DNA of 64,000 bases from Parabacteroides sp. PF5-9 (GTDB lineage: Bacteria > Bacteroidota > Bacteroidia > Bacteroidales > Tannerellaceae), in the NCBI RefSeq assembly GCF_029893105.1, contig NZ_JARXWG010000009.1, positions 1-64,000 on the forward strand, read 5' to 3'. The notes below the pieces were generated by a model. The model was not told the DNA's origin. It did not search any database and was given only the letters and a program-made list of their open reading frames with translations. A program made the translations under genes and the position numbers. This document shows positions 16,069 to 25,297 of the stretch, one piece after another (position 1 is the first letter of the stretch; each line of letters starts with the position of its first letter).

Positions 16069-18099
16069 ATGAACGATACAAAGATCATGAACAGAGCGGC
16101 GGATAATATCCGTATATTGGCAGCATCCATGGTAGAAAAAGCAAAATCAGGGCATCCTGGTGGTGCTATGGGAGGTGCAGACTTTATAAACGTATTATTC
16201 TCCGAATTTTTAATTTATGATCCTAAAAATCCGACATGGGAAGGTCGCGACCGTTTTTTCCTGGACCCCGGACATATGTCACCGATGTTATATGCCGTAC
16301 TCGCTTTTGCGGGTAAATATACCTTGGAAGAATTAATGCAGTTCAGGCAATGGGGCAGTCCTACACCGGGGCATCCCGAACGTGATATCACCCGAGGTAT
16401 AGAAAACACCTCCGGCCCATTGGGACAAGGTCATACCATGGCTGTAGGTGCTGCGATCGCTGCTAAATTTTTCAAAGCCCGTCTGGGTGAACAGATGAGC
16501 CAAACGATCTATACATTCATCTCTGACGGAGGTATTCAGGAAGAAATATCTCAGGGAGCCGGACGAACAGCCGGTTCGTTAGGATTGGATAACCTGATCA
16601 TGTTCTATGACGCAAATAATGTCCAGTTATCGACGAAGGTAGAAGAAGTCACGACCGAAAACGTCGCAATGAAATACGAAGCCTGGGGGTGGAAAGTCAT
16701 TACCATTAACGGGAATGATGTTAATGAAATCCGTAAAGCATTAACTATCGCCAATGCTGAAAGGGAACGGCCAACCTTAATTATTGGTAATACCATTATG
16801 GGCAAAGGGGCAATGGCTGAAGACAAAAGCAGCTATGAAGACAAAGTGTCGACTCATGGTCAGCCGTTATCTGCCGCAGGTGCTTCGATCACAGAAACGG
16901 TTAAGAACCTGGGAGGTGATCCTGAAAATCCGTTTACCATATTCCCTGAAGTGGCCGAGTTGTATATCAACAGAGCAAAAGAATTAGAAGGTATTGTCTC
17001 CAAACGATATGCCCAGAAAGAGAGTTGGGCCAAAGCAAATCCTGAATTGGCCGTAAAGATGAATAAATGGTTTAGCGGAGAAATCCCGGCCATCGACTGG
17101 TCGGCTATCGAACAAAAGTCGAACCAACCGACCCGTGTTGCTTCGGCAACGGTATTAGGGGTCTTAGCCTCACAGGTTGAGAACATGATTTGTTCTTCTG
17201 CCGACCTCTCTAATTCAGACAAAACAGATGGTTTCCTCAAGAAAACACACGCATTTACCAAAGGTGATTTCAGCGGTGCATTCTTTCAGGCAGGAGTATC
17301 CGAACTGACAATGGCCTCTATCTGTCTGGGGATGTGTCTGCACGGTGGTATTATTGCGGCATGCGGCACATTCTTCGTATTCTCCGACTATATGAAACCG
17401 GTGATCAGAATGGCGGCATTAATGGAACAGCCACTGAAATTTATCTGGTCGCACGATGCTTTCCGTGTAGGAGAAGATGGTCCGACACATGAGCCTGTCG
17501 AACAAGAAGTGCAGATCAGACTAATGGAAAAATTGAAAAATCATAAAGGACAAAACTCCATGCTTGTGCTTCGCCCGGCAGATGTCAATGAAACGACAGT
17601 GGCTTGGAAGATGGCTATGGAAAATACAACCACTCCGACAGGACTTATTTTCTCTCGCCAGAACGTCAACGATTTGCCCTATAAAAGCGATAACCATTAT
17701 CAGGAAGCTTTACCCACTGAAAAAGGCGCTTATGTCATAGAAGAAGATGCGAATGCCGATGTGACGCTGATAGCTTCCGGATCGGAGGTTGCTACCTTAG
17801 TCGAAGGCTCCGCCCTGCTTCGTGCGGATGGTATAAAGGTGCGTATCGTATCTGTGCCTTCTGAAGGAGTTTTTCGTACCCAGAGTAAAGCGTATCAGGA
17901 AGCAGTTATTCCTCCGGGAAGTAAAGTGTTCGGACTGACGGCAGGTCTGCCGGTGACTCTTCAGGGATTAGTCGGTGATCATGGTAAAGTATGGGGACTG
18001 GAATCTTTCGGATATTCAGCGCCCTACAAAGTATTGGATGAGAAACTCGGCTTTACTGCTCAGAATGTCTATCAACAGGTAAAAGAATATTTAGCATAA
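16069..18099 (+). CDS. tkt: transketolase
   Basis: This is a full-length 676-aa transketolase. It has the N-terminal KAKSGHPGGAMGGADF segment, the thiamine-diphosphate motif beginning GDGGIQEE-like (SDGGIQEEISQGA) and ending in DANNVQLS, the Pyr domain from about residue 370, and the HDAFRVGEDGPTHEP loop with catalytic and phosphate-binding residues. It transfers two-carbon ketol units in the non-oxidative pentose phosphate pathway. The ATG at 16069 is chosen over upstream in-frame TTG codons because it follows a -7 box and matches family N-termini. rpiB begins 13 bp after its stop, so the two form a pentose-phosphate operon. Confidence 0.95.
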   Translation: MNDTKIMNRAADNIRILAASMVEKAKSGHPGGAMGGADFINVLFSEFLIYDPKNPTWEGRDRFFLDPGHMSPMLYAVLAFAGKYTLEELMQFRQWGSPTPGHPERDITRGIENTSGPLGQGHTMAVGAAIAAKFFKARLGEQMSQTIYTFISDGGIQEEISQGAGRTAGSLGLDNLIMFYDANNVQLSTKVEEVTTENVAMKYEAWGWKVITINGNDVNEIRKALTIANAERERPTLIIGNTIMGKGAMAEDKSSYEDKVSTHGQPLSAAGASITETVKNLGGDPENPFTIFPEVAELYINRAKELEGIVSKRYAQKESWAKANPELAVKMNKWFSGEIPAIDWSAIEQKSNQPTRVASATVLGVLASQVENMICSSADLSNSDKTDGFLKKTHAFTKGDFSGAFFQAGVSELTMASICLGMCLHGGIIAACGTFFVFSDYMKPVIRMAALMEQPLKFIWSHDAFRVGEDGPTHEPVEQEVQIRLMEKLKNHKGQNSMLVLRPADVNETTVAWKMAMENTTTPTGLIFSRQNVNDLPYKSDNHYQEALPTEKGAYVIEEDANADVTLIASGSEVATLVEGSALLRADGIKVRIVSVPSEGVFRTQSKAYQEAVIPPGSKVFGLTAGLPVTLQGLVGDHGKVWGLESFGYSAPYKVLDEKLGFTAQNVYQQVKEYLA

Positions 18100-18112
18100 T
18101 TAGAAACGAATC

Positions 18113-18550
18113 ATGAGTATAATAGGTATATGCAGTGACCATGCCGGCTTCGAATTGAAAGAATTTATCAGACAATTATTAGAAAAAAAAGGATTGCCGT
18201 ATAAAGATTTCGGAACCTACTCGACCGAACCTTGCGACTATCCCGATTTTGCGCATCCTTTAGCCTATGCCATTGAAAAAGGTGAGGTCTATCCGGGTAT
18301 TGCGATTTGCGGATCCGGAGGTGGAATCAGCATGACGCTGAACAAACATCAAGGGGTCAGGGCTGCATTATGCTGGGAAAAAGAAATAGCACGTTTGGCT
18401 CGTGCGCATAACGATGCAAACGTGCTTGTAATGCCTGGACGCTTTATCAGTAAAGAAGAGACTACAGAGACTCTTGAGGTCTTTTTAACGACCGATTTTG
18501 AAGGTGGCCGCCATCAGAAAAGGGTCGACAAAATACCTTTGCCTTTATAA
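18113..18550 (+). CDS. rpiB: ribose-5-phosphate isomerase B
   Basis: The 145-aa protein belongs to the RpiB/LacAB family: CSDHAGFELK near the N-terminus and AICGSGGGISMTLNKH with the catalytic base Cys66, then RAALCW and ARAHNDANVLVMPGR. It interconverts ribose 5-phosphate and ribulose 5-phosphate. It is co-transcribed with transketolase (13-bp gap), which supports the pentose-phosphate role over galactose-6-phosphate or allose isomerase activity. Confidence 0.93.
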   Translation: MSIIGICSDHAGFELKEFIRQLLEKKGLPYKDFGTYSTEPCDYPDFAHPLAYAIEKGEVYPGIAICGSGGGISMTLNKHQGVRAALCWEKEIARLARAHNDANVLVMPGRFISKEETTETLEVFLTTDFEGGRHQKRVDKIPLPL

Positions 18551-18574
18551 AGGGAGTTGATCTGATCGAACGCG

Positions 18575-20185
18575 TTATTCGGCGTAATCAATCAATTCCT
18601 CTGTTGCAACGGCTTCTATTGAAAGTTCCCTTTGCTCTTTTTGTCGAATCAGAAATCGTTTAGCTGTCGTTGGGAATAATTCCAACAACAATAACTCTTT
18701 TTCCGTTTCAGCCAACAGGCTTCCTTCCTCATCCACAAGGGGCTTTTGCATGATATAATTCGCATCATCAAAAGCGATTTCTTTCTGTATACCTGTTATT
18801 TTTTGCCTGAAAAGAGGATCTATAGCAACAGGCATTTTACCGTAATCTCCCCTGATTAGTTCGATAAACTGAATAGAGGGATTACTGTATAAAGGACGGT
18901 TATTGACTTTATCCAATGCACAAGAAACCGCTTGGGCAGCAATAATCTGGCTGATCGGTGTCACTAACGGAGGCATACCGGCATCTTCCCTGACCTTCGG
19001 TATCAAACATAAAGCATCTTCCAATAGTCTTTCTTCACCGACTTGCTTGAGTTGAGCCACTAAATGGGTATACATCCCCGCCGGCAACTGAGACACTTTA
19101 ACCTGTTCATTCGGAACAGGGAAATTAAAATACGCTTCTATCGCATGACAATACCGTAGTAAATCGTCTTCCTTTCCATGGCGCGCAGCGACTATCGCCT
19201 CATTAAAAAATCGATCGATTTCGGCGGGAAAACTATCCACTAACGGGTTAAATGGTTTGGGGAACTCTTTTACCGGATCATATGCCGACAACTCTTTTCG
19301 GATCGTATAAAGTTCTTTATTGATCGCTGCAACAGCTTCCATATTTAGATCCAGTTCAATCCCCATTTTTTTACAAAAGACATAAACCAGTTCCAAAGCC
19401 GGTGATGCTGATCCTCCGGCAAAATACCAGATATTCGTATCTACCATATCTACACCATGGAGAATAGCCATTAAAACGGAGGCCAATCCATATCCGGGAG
19501 TACAATGTGTATGAAAATCGACCGGTACTTTTAAATGTTGTTTAAACAATTGAATGATAGATGCCGTGCGCGATGGCGTCATTAATCCGCTCATATCCTC
19601 AATCGTTATGATATTTGCTCCGGCAGCTTCCAACTGAAGCGCTTTTTCCAGAAAATACGCATCCGTATAAATCGATCCGGGTATTTTCTCTCCATGTAAA
19701 GCCGCTTTTATCCGGTCGACCGGTGAATAATGTGCATCCACTTCATAACAAATTGCACCATCGACCTTTGCCTTCGAACGTTTGATATAACGAATAGATG
19801 ATTTCAGATTCTCAATATCGTTTAACGGATCAAAGACCCGCATAAGGTCAATACCTGATTCGATGACATTTCTGTAAAAACTTTCTATAAGCGTATCGGG
19901 ATAAGGACTGTATCCCACCAGATTTCGTCCGCTTGACACCGCTGAAAGCCGGGACATATTACCTATTTCTGCTTTAATTTGATCCAACCGGTTCCACGGA
20001 TTCTCCCCCAGAAAACGCATCATGGTATCAGGTACTGCCCCTCCCCATACCTCCATGGCATAAAAACCGGCATTTCTGTAATAAGGAAGTACATGATTGA
20101 TCTGTTCCTGAGTCATCCGGGTAGCAAAGGTAGATTGTTGAGCGTCACAAAGAGTTAAGTCACGAACGAATATTTTTTGAGTCAT
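18575..20185 (-). CDS. PYC/OADA-type carboxyltransferase homologue without biotinyl domain, carbamyl-Lys site changed
   Basis: The 536-aa protein aligns along the TIM barrel of transcarboxylase 5S and oxaloacetate decarboxylase alpha (TLCDAQQSTFATR, GRNLVGYSPYPD, MRVFDPLND, FHTHCTPGYGLA) and continues into the PYC/OADA C-terminal domain (about 300-460). Metal ligands D14, H225 and H227 are kept. The lysine that is carboxylated and bridges the metal (in ALKDMAG-type motifs) is Glu196 here (TIEDMSG). It ends without the biotin-accepting MKM domain. It may act with a separate biotin carrier as oxaloacetate or methylmalonyl-CoA decarboxylase subunit, or have diverged. Annotation pipelines would call it oxaloacetate decarboxylase. 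Confidence 0.8.
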   Translation of the reverse strand: MTQKIFVRDLTLCDAQQSTFATRMTQEQINHVLPYYRNAGFYAMEVWGGAVPDTMMRFLGENPWNRLDQIKAEIGNMSRLSAVSSGRNLVGYSPYPDTLIESFYRNVIESGIDLMRVFDPLNDIENLKSSIRYIKRSKAKVDGAICYEVDAHYSPVDRIKAALHGEKIPGSIYTDAYFLEKALQLEAAGANIITIEDMSGLMTPSRTASIIQLFKQHLKVPVDFHTHCTPGYGLASVLMAILHGVDMVDTNIWYFAGGSASPALELVYVFCKKMGIELDLNMEAVAAINKELYTIRKELSAYDPVKEFPKPFNPLVDSFPAEIDRFFNEAIVAARHGKEDDLLRYCHAIEAYFNFPVPNEQVKVSQLPAGMYTHLVAQLKQVGEERLLEDALCLIPKVREDAGMPPLVTPISQIIAAQAVSCALDKVNNRPLYSNPSIQFIELIRGDYGKMPVAIDPLFRQKITGIQKEIAFDDANYIMQKPLVDEEGSLLAETEKELLLLELFPTTAKRFLIRQKEQRELSIEAVATEELIDYAE

Positions 20186-20379
20186 ATCGATTTTGATTAG
20201 ATTGTTTCACACATATATCTATAACAGACCATATCGGAAATCAGCAGATATTTTAAGATTTATTTAGAAATATAAAACATATCGATATGCATTCATCAGG
20301 AACAAAATATTCAACCGGATTGTTACATTTATAAGACATCAGTGATAAACGACAAAATAACTATTAAATCTTACGTCTT

Positions 20380-20871
20380 ATGATTCAAAGAGAAAAAAGT
20401 ATTGAACTGCTTAACAAGGCAGTAGCAGAAGAGATGAATGCAGTCAACCAGTACATGTATTTCCATATCCTGTTGGAAGATATGGGTTATGATTATCTGG
20501 CGGCTTATTTCAAGCGTACATCCATCAAAGAAATGATCCACGTAGAAAAATTTGCAGAACGCATCCTCTATCTCAAAGGAGAATTAGATTTGAAAGCGAC
20601 CAAAAAAGTAGAACGGATAAAAGAGGTGAAAGGTATGTTGGAATTAGCCAATCAAATGGAACTGGATGCTATCGAAAAGTACAATGAATGGGCAAAGATC
20701 TGTGGTGCTGAATCGGACTCGGCATCGAAAAAACTCTTTGAGAGTATCATCCTTGAAGAAGAAGAACACCAGGATCAATTTGATACAGAGATGGATAATT
20801 TGAAAAATTTCGGAGATAATTATCTGGCTCTTCAATCGATTGCGCATAGTAAAAGTGCTGCTAAAGAATAA
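20380..20871 (+). CDS. bfr: bacterioferritin
   Basis: The 163-aa four-helix ferritin-like protein keeps every bacterioferritin key residue at E. coli numbering: dinuclear iron ligands E18, E51, H54, E94, E127 and H130, and the heme-ligand Met52. It should form a 24-mer that oxidises and stores iron and limits Fenton chemistry. No bfd-like ferredoxin is adjacent. It is monocistronic, with a strong terminator 25 bp after its stop. Confidence 0.93.
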   Translation: MIQREKSIELLNKAVAEEMNAVNQYMYFHILLEDMGYDYLAAYFKRTSIKEMIHVEKFAERILYLKGELDLKATKKVERIKEVKGMLELANQMELDAIEKYNEWAKICGAESDSASKKLFESIILEEEEHQDQFDTEMDNLKNFGDNYLALQSIAHSKSAAKE

Positions 20872-20895
20872 AAAAAACGAAAAATAGAAACAAGG

Positions 20896-20923
20896 AAGAC
20901 CGTCAAATTGGCGGTCTTTTTTT
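20896..20923 (+). terminator. rho-independent terminator after bfr
   Basis: AAGACCGTC pairs with GGCGGTCTT (one G-T pair), followed by a run of T. Confidence 0.9.
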
Positions 20924-21067
20924 ATTGCTTTGCAGCTGATTTTGTTTAGTTGTATAAGTTACAGCGGTTGATTTTTATCAAAAAATAATCAAAAACAAAA
21001 AAAACGCCCTGTTTCTTCGATGATATGATTAACTTTCTGCCCTCAATTTATTATACAGACAAAACAG

Positions 21068-22261
21068 ATGAAAAAACTATCTATTTTAACAGGAATGCTA
21101 CTGTTGTGCATCACCACTTTTGCGCAGCAAGCTTTATTCGGAGGACAAAGCGTCGTTTCACCGGAAGTGCACGAGAACAACACAGTGACATTTCGTTTTA
21201 CGGCTCCTAAAGCAATAAAGGTACAATTAACCGGAGATTTCCTTCCTACGCAAAAAATGGAAACACAATTCGGAACAGTTGATGCTCCTGGTATAGCAGA
21301 TTTGAAAGAAGGCGAAAACGGCGTATGGGAATATACAACACCCTCTCCTCTTTCCCCTGAACTATACAGTTACTCATTTATCGTTGACGGAGTAAGAACA
21401 ACTGATCCAAACAATGTATATCTGATCCGTGACGTGGCATCAGTCACAAATATTTTTATCATCAAAGGAGGAAGAGGTGATTTATACAGTGTCAACAATG
21501 TGCCTCACGGAACGGTCGCCCGTCGTTGGTATGATAGTCCAACATTAGGCATGTCGCGCAGAGTGACTATTTATACGCCTCCGGGTTATGAGAAGAGTGC
21601 TCAGCGTTATCCGGTTCTTTACCTCTTACATGGAATGGGTGGCGACGAAGAGGCTTGGATCGCTTTAGGACGAACGGCACAGATCTTGGATAATCTGGTG
21701 GCACAAGGCAAGGCTAAACCGATGATTGTTGTAATGACTAATGGTAATGCGATACAAGAAGCTGCTCCCGGCGAATCATCACTCGGACTCTACAAACCAA
21801 CCATGCAATTGCCGAAAACAATGGAAGGATCTATGGAAACAAGTTTTCCTGATGTGGTCAAATTTATTGATAATAACTACCGGACCATCAACCGGAAATC
21901 GAGCCGTGCAATATGTGGTCTTTCCATGGGTGGATATCATTCGCTACATATATCAAAAGAGTATCCCGATATGTTTGATTATGTGGGTTTATTTTCAGCA
22001 GCGATCATACCGAATGATAATGTCGAGTCGAAAATATATAAAAACATGGATGAAAAGTTGAAAATTCAATTTGGTAAAAAGCCTAAACTTTATTGGATTG
22101 CTATCGGTAAAACTGATTTCCTTTATCAAGCCAATCTCGACTACATGAAAAAATTAGATGAAAACAACTATCCATATACCTACTTCGAAACTGACGAAGG
22201 GCATATCTGGAAGAATTGGCGCATCTATTTATCGGAGTTTGCTCCGTTGTTATTCAAATAA
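21068..22261 (+). CDS. secreted esterase (PF00756) with N-terminal Ig-like/CBM48-type domain
   Basis: The 397-aa protein has a signal peptide (1-19, ending TFAQ), an E-set domain (about 30-125, with VTFRFTAPKAIKVQLTGDF) and an alpha/beta-hydrolase esterase domain like feruloyl esterase and enterochelin esterase. The triad is visible: Ser286 in GLSMGG, Asp350 in GKTD and His379 in DEGHIW. YPVLYLLHGMGGDEEAW carries the oxyanion loop. In Bacteroidetes this architecture is mostly found in xylan-acting acetyl or feruloyl esterases. No xylanase is adjacent, so the substrate is open. Confidence 0.85.
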   Translation: MKKLSILTGMLLLCITTFAQQALFGGQSVVSPEVHENNTVTFRFTAPKAIKVQLTGDFLPTQKMETQFGTVDAPGIADLKEGENGVWEYTTPSPLSPELYSYSFIVDGVRTTDPNNVYLIRDVASVTNIFIIKGGRGDLYSVNNVPHGTVARRWYDSPTLGMSRRVTIYTPPGYEKSAQRYPVLYLLHGMGGDEEAWIALGRTAQILDNLVAQGKAKPMIVVMTNGNAIQEAAPGESSLGLYKPTMQLPKTMEGSMETSFPDVVKFIDNNYRTINRKSSRAICGLSMGGYHSLHISKEYPDMFDYVGLFSAAIIPNDNVESKIYKNMDEKLKIQFGKKPKLYWIAIGKTDFLYQANLDYMKKLDENNYPYTYFETDEGHIWKNWRIYLSEFAPLLFK

Positions 22262-22319
22262 ATAAACATTCTCCAACTGAGGAATGTTAATTACTTATAT
22301 AATTAATTAATCGTGCATT

Positions 22320-22655
22320 ATGGCAAAATTTGAAATTACAAAAAGAAAAAATGGAGAGTTTCAGTTTAATCTGAAAGCAGGAAATGGAGAAATTATCCTG
22401 ACAAGTGAAGGGTATAAAGCGAAAGACAGTTGTAAAAACGGGATAGAGTCTGTAAAGAAAAACAGCCAGATCGATGAACGTTTTGAAAAATTGACAGCAA
22501 AAAACGGAAAGCCTTATTTCACACTAAAAGCAAGCAACGGACAAGTGATTGGAATGAGTGAAATGTATGCTGCTGAATCGGGTCGGGCAAATGGAATTGC
22601 TTCTGTCAAAAAGAATGCTCCTGATGCTGAAGTTGTAGATCTCTCTGATAAATAA
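22320..22655 (+). CDS. YegP family protein (two DUF1508 repeats)
   Basis: The 111-aa protein contains two tandem DUF1508 repeats. Repeat 1 (about 3-50) reads FEITKRKNGEFQFNLKAGNG and repeat 2 (about 54-100) reads FEKLTAKNGKPYFTLKASNG, each ending in NGI-SVKKN. The function of YegP is not established. It lies 59 bp after the esterase gene on the same strand and ends at a strong terminator. Confidence 0.9.
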   Translation: MAKFEITKRKNGEFQFNLKAGNGEIILTSEGYKAKDSCKNGIESVKKNSQIDERFEKLTAKNGKPYFTLKASNGQVIGMSEMYAAESGRANGIASVKKNAPDAEVVDLSDK

Positions 22656-22672
22656 AAACGAGGTTTATAGAT

Positions 22673-22710
22673 AAAAAACGAGGTTAGTCAAAAGATTAAC
22701 CTCGTTTTTT
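22673..22710. terminator. bidirectional terminator between yegP-like gene and galK
   Basis: AAAAAACGAGGTTA and TAACCTCGTTTTTT form a perfect 14-bp stem with A- and T-runs on the outer sides. It serves the two convergent transcripts. Confidence 0.92.
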
Positions 22711-22728
22711 GTTATATATATCCTCTGT

Positions 22729-23874
22729 TTATTTTATACGACGTGCACCGTCACTAATCACGACATCATATAATTTAGGTTCACGACCAAATTTTTCTTT
22801 ATAGGCTGAGAATGCTTTTTCTATAAAAGCATCGTACTTCTCTGCTTTGACCAGATTGATTGTACAACCTCCAAAGCCACCTCCCATAACACGTGAGCCT
22901 GTTACTCCGCATTCTTTGGCAATATCATTGAGGAAATCAAGTTCTTCGCAGCTTACCTCATACAGTTTGCTCATGCCGTAGTGGGTTTCGTACATCTTTT
23001 GTCCTACAGTTTCATAATCTCCCCTTTCAAGAGCATCAGAAACATCGAGTACGCGCTGAATCTCTTCAACGACATATTCTGCACGCATATAATCCTCCTC
23101 ACTGACTTCCGATTGCACGGCTTTCAGCATCTCCATATTGACATCACGTAAAAATTCCACATTCGGATGAGTCCGCTGAATAACAGCAACAACATTTTCA
23201 CAAGATTGACGACGTTTATTGTAGGCAGAAGAGGCCAATTCATGTTTTATAACCGAATCGAGCAATACCAGTTTATAACCTTCCGGATTAAATGGGAAAT
23301 ATTTATACTCTAACGACCGACAATCCAAACGGATCAAACTACCTTTCTTGCCGAAGATAGATGCGAATTGATCCATAATACCACAATTAACTCCTACATA
23401 GTTGTGCTCTGTTGCCTGGCCTATTTTGGCTAATTCAAACTGATCAATGCCTAACTGAAACAACTCATTCAATGCAAAACCATATGTGCTTTCCAATGCC
23501 GCGGAAGAGGACATTCCGGCACCCAAAGGAACATCACCGGCAAATACCGTATCAAAACCAGCTACCTTTCCTCCTCTTTTTATGATCTCACGACAAACGC
23601 CGAATATATACTTTGCCCATCCGGCAGTAGGGATATCCCCCTCTTCAAGGCCAAACTCTGCATAATCATCTAAATCAATGGCAAAAGCACGTATGCGATC
23701 TGTTCCGTTAGGTTTGATCTCTGCAATCATTCCTTTATCTATTGCGCCTGGAAAAACAAAACCTCCATTATAGTCAGTATGCTCACCGATCAGGTTTATA
23801 CGACCAGGGGAAGCAAAAACCGAACCTTCGGTTTTAAATAGTTCATCAAACTTTACTCTAATCTTTTTTTGCAT
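22729..23874 (-). CDS. galK: galactokinase
   Basis: The 381-aa GHMP kinase has all galactokinase motifs: GRINLIGEHTDYNGG (about 24-38, sugar recognition), PLGAGMSSSAALE (ATP loop) and GSRVMGGGFGGCT near the C-terminus. It phosphorylates galactose at C1 for the Leloir pathway. It is the last gene of a same-strand set, mutarotase, sugar permease, kinase, which together import and activate galactose. galT and galE are not in the window. Confidence 0.96.
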   Translation of the reverse strand: MQKKIRVKFDELFKTEGSVFASPGRINLIGEHTDYNGGFVFPGAIDKGMIAEIKPNGTDRIRAFAIDLDDYAEFGLEEGDIPTAGWAKYIFGVCREIIKRGGKVAGFDTVFAGDVPLGAGMSSSAALESTYGFALNELFQLGIDQFELAKIGQATEHNYVGVNCGIMDQFASIFGKKGSLIRLDCRSLEYKYFPFNPEGYKLVLLDSVIKHELASSAYNKRRQSCENVVAVIQRTHPNVEFLRDVNMEMLKAVQSEVSEEDYMRAEYVVEEIQRVLDVSDALERGDYETVGQKMYETHYGMSKLYEVSCEELDFLNDIAKECGVTGSRVMGGGFGGCTINLVKAEKYDAFIEKAFSAYKEKFGREPKLYDVVISDGARRIK

Positions 23875-23982
23875 GGGTTATTGTCTAATTAATAGGTTAT
23901 AAAACGGGAAGAAACTATCCGACCAGGCCTCCTGTATCGAATAGTTTCTTCACTATATTAAATGGTCATATTCAGTCGTCTG

Positions 23983-25266
23983 TCATTCAACCGGAATATC
24001 TTGATTGACATTCTTGCTACCTATTAAAGCATAATACAACAGATAAGCAAAACCTGCAATAGGTACCCAATATGAAGTCATATAAGTAGTTGCGTCAGCT
24101 ATAGCGTTCTGAATCAAAGGAAGAATACCTCCACCGCAAACCATCATCATAAAGATACCGGAAGCAGCAGCCACATATTTACCCAGACCTTCAACAGCCA
24201 GGTTAAAGATTCCACCCCACATAACAGATGTACACAAACCGCATAACATCAAATACAAAGCATTAATAGGCACACTAACCATACCTAATGAAATTGAACC
24301 GACATCATTTGTCTGAATAACAGGCATAGAAACTGTTGAAGTAATCGGCGAGAACATAGCTAACAACACCAATAAAATACCTACGGCAGAAGCTCCTGTC
24401 AACATGGTCTTACTGGATACTTTTCCACCAATCGCAGCACCGATTGTACGACCGATAAGCATCAAGAACCAGTATGTTCCAGCCACGAATCCGGCTGTAG
24501 CAGCACCTACTCCACCGGCATTAGGATCTGCAAGGAATAAATTCATTGTACCCGGAATACCAACTTCAATACCTACATATACGAAAATACCAACAGCACC
24601 TAACACAAAATGACGGAAAGCCCAAGGGCTATGTGCATGTTTTACACCTGTAGACTTTGCAATATGAGGTTCAGGAATGTTTACAAAATAAAGAACAACA
24701 AAAATTGTTAGGAAGATACCCATAGCCATATACATCACAGGATAAACATCCGTAATATTTGCTTTTGTTACTTCACCAACCAACGCACCAACCATCATCG
24801 GAACGATAGTAGCACACAATGAGTTCAACGTACCTCCAACCTGGATCAATTGGTTACCTTTGTTACCACCGCCACCAAGTGTGTTCAACATCGGGTTTAC
24901 TACTGTATTCAACATACACATAGAGAAACCTGCAACGAATGCACCTAATACATACACAGCAAAGCTACCTGCTGTTCCCGACAGATATTGAATACCTACG
25001 CCGATAAAACCAACAGCGATTGCTGCCAATGCAGTCTTTTTGTAACCGATTTTTTCCAGCAATTTACCGGCAGGAATACCCATAAAGGCATAAGCGGCAA
25101 AATTGGCGAAGTTACCTAACATTCCGAGGAAGTTAGACGCTCCAAACTGGTTTTTCAATACAACACCCATCGGTGCAGCAAGATTGGTTACAAATGAGAT
25201 CATCGCAAACAAGATGATCATCATAATAATAGGCACCGTGTAATTTTTTTGATTTGTAGATTCCAT
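23983..25266 (-). CDS. MFS sugar transporter (FucP/GluP type)
   Basis: The 427-aa protein has about 12 membrane helices and the features of the FucP-like glucose/galactose:H+ symporters (MSFVTNLAAPMGVVLK-like first helix, GIPAGKLLEKIGYKK between helices 2 and 3, NPMLNTLGG). It sits between galactokinase and galactose mutarotase, so galactose (perhaps also glucose) is the likely substrate. Confidence 0.88.
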   Translation of the reverse strand: MESTNQKNYTVPIIMMIILFAMISFVTNLAAPMGVVLKNQFGASNFLGMLGNFANFAAYAFMGIPAGKLLEKIGYKKTALAAIAVGFIGVGIQYLSGTAGSFAVYVLGAFVAGFSMCMLNTVVNPMLNTLGGGGNKGNQLIQVGGTLNSLCATIVPMMVGALVGEVTKANITDVYPVMYMAMGIFLTIFVVLYFVNIPEPHIAKSTGVKHAHSPWAFRHFVLGAVGIFVYVGIEVGIPGTMNLFLADPNAGGVGAATAGFVAGTYWFLMLIGRTIGAAIGGKVSSKTMLTGASAVGILLVLLAMFSPITSTVSMPVIQTNDVGSISLGMVSVPINALYLMLCGLCTSVMWGGIFNLAVEGLGKYVAAASGIFMMMVCGGGILPLIQNAIADATTYMTSYWVPIAGFAYLLYYALIGSKNVNQDIPVE

Positions 25267-25297
25267 AAATATTAAAATATTAGTTAATAAGATTATG

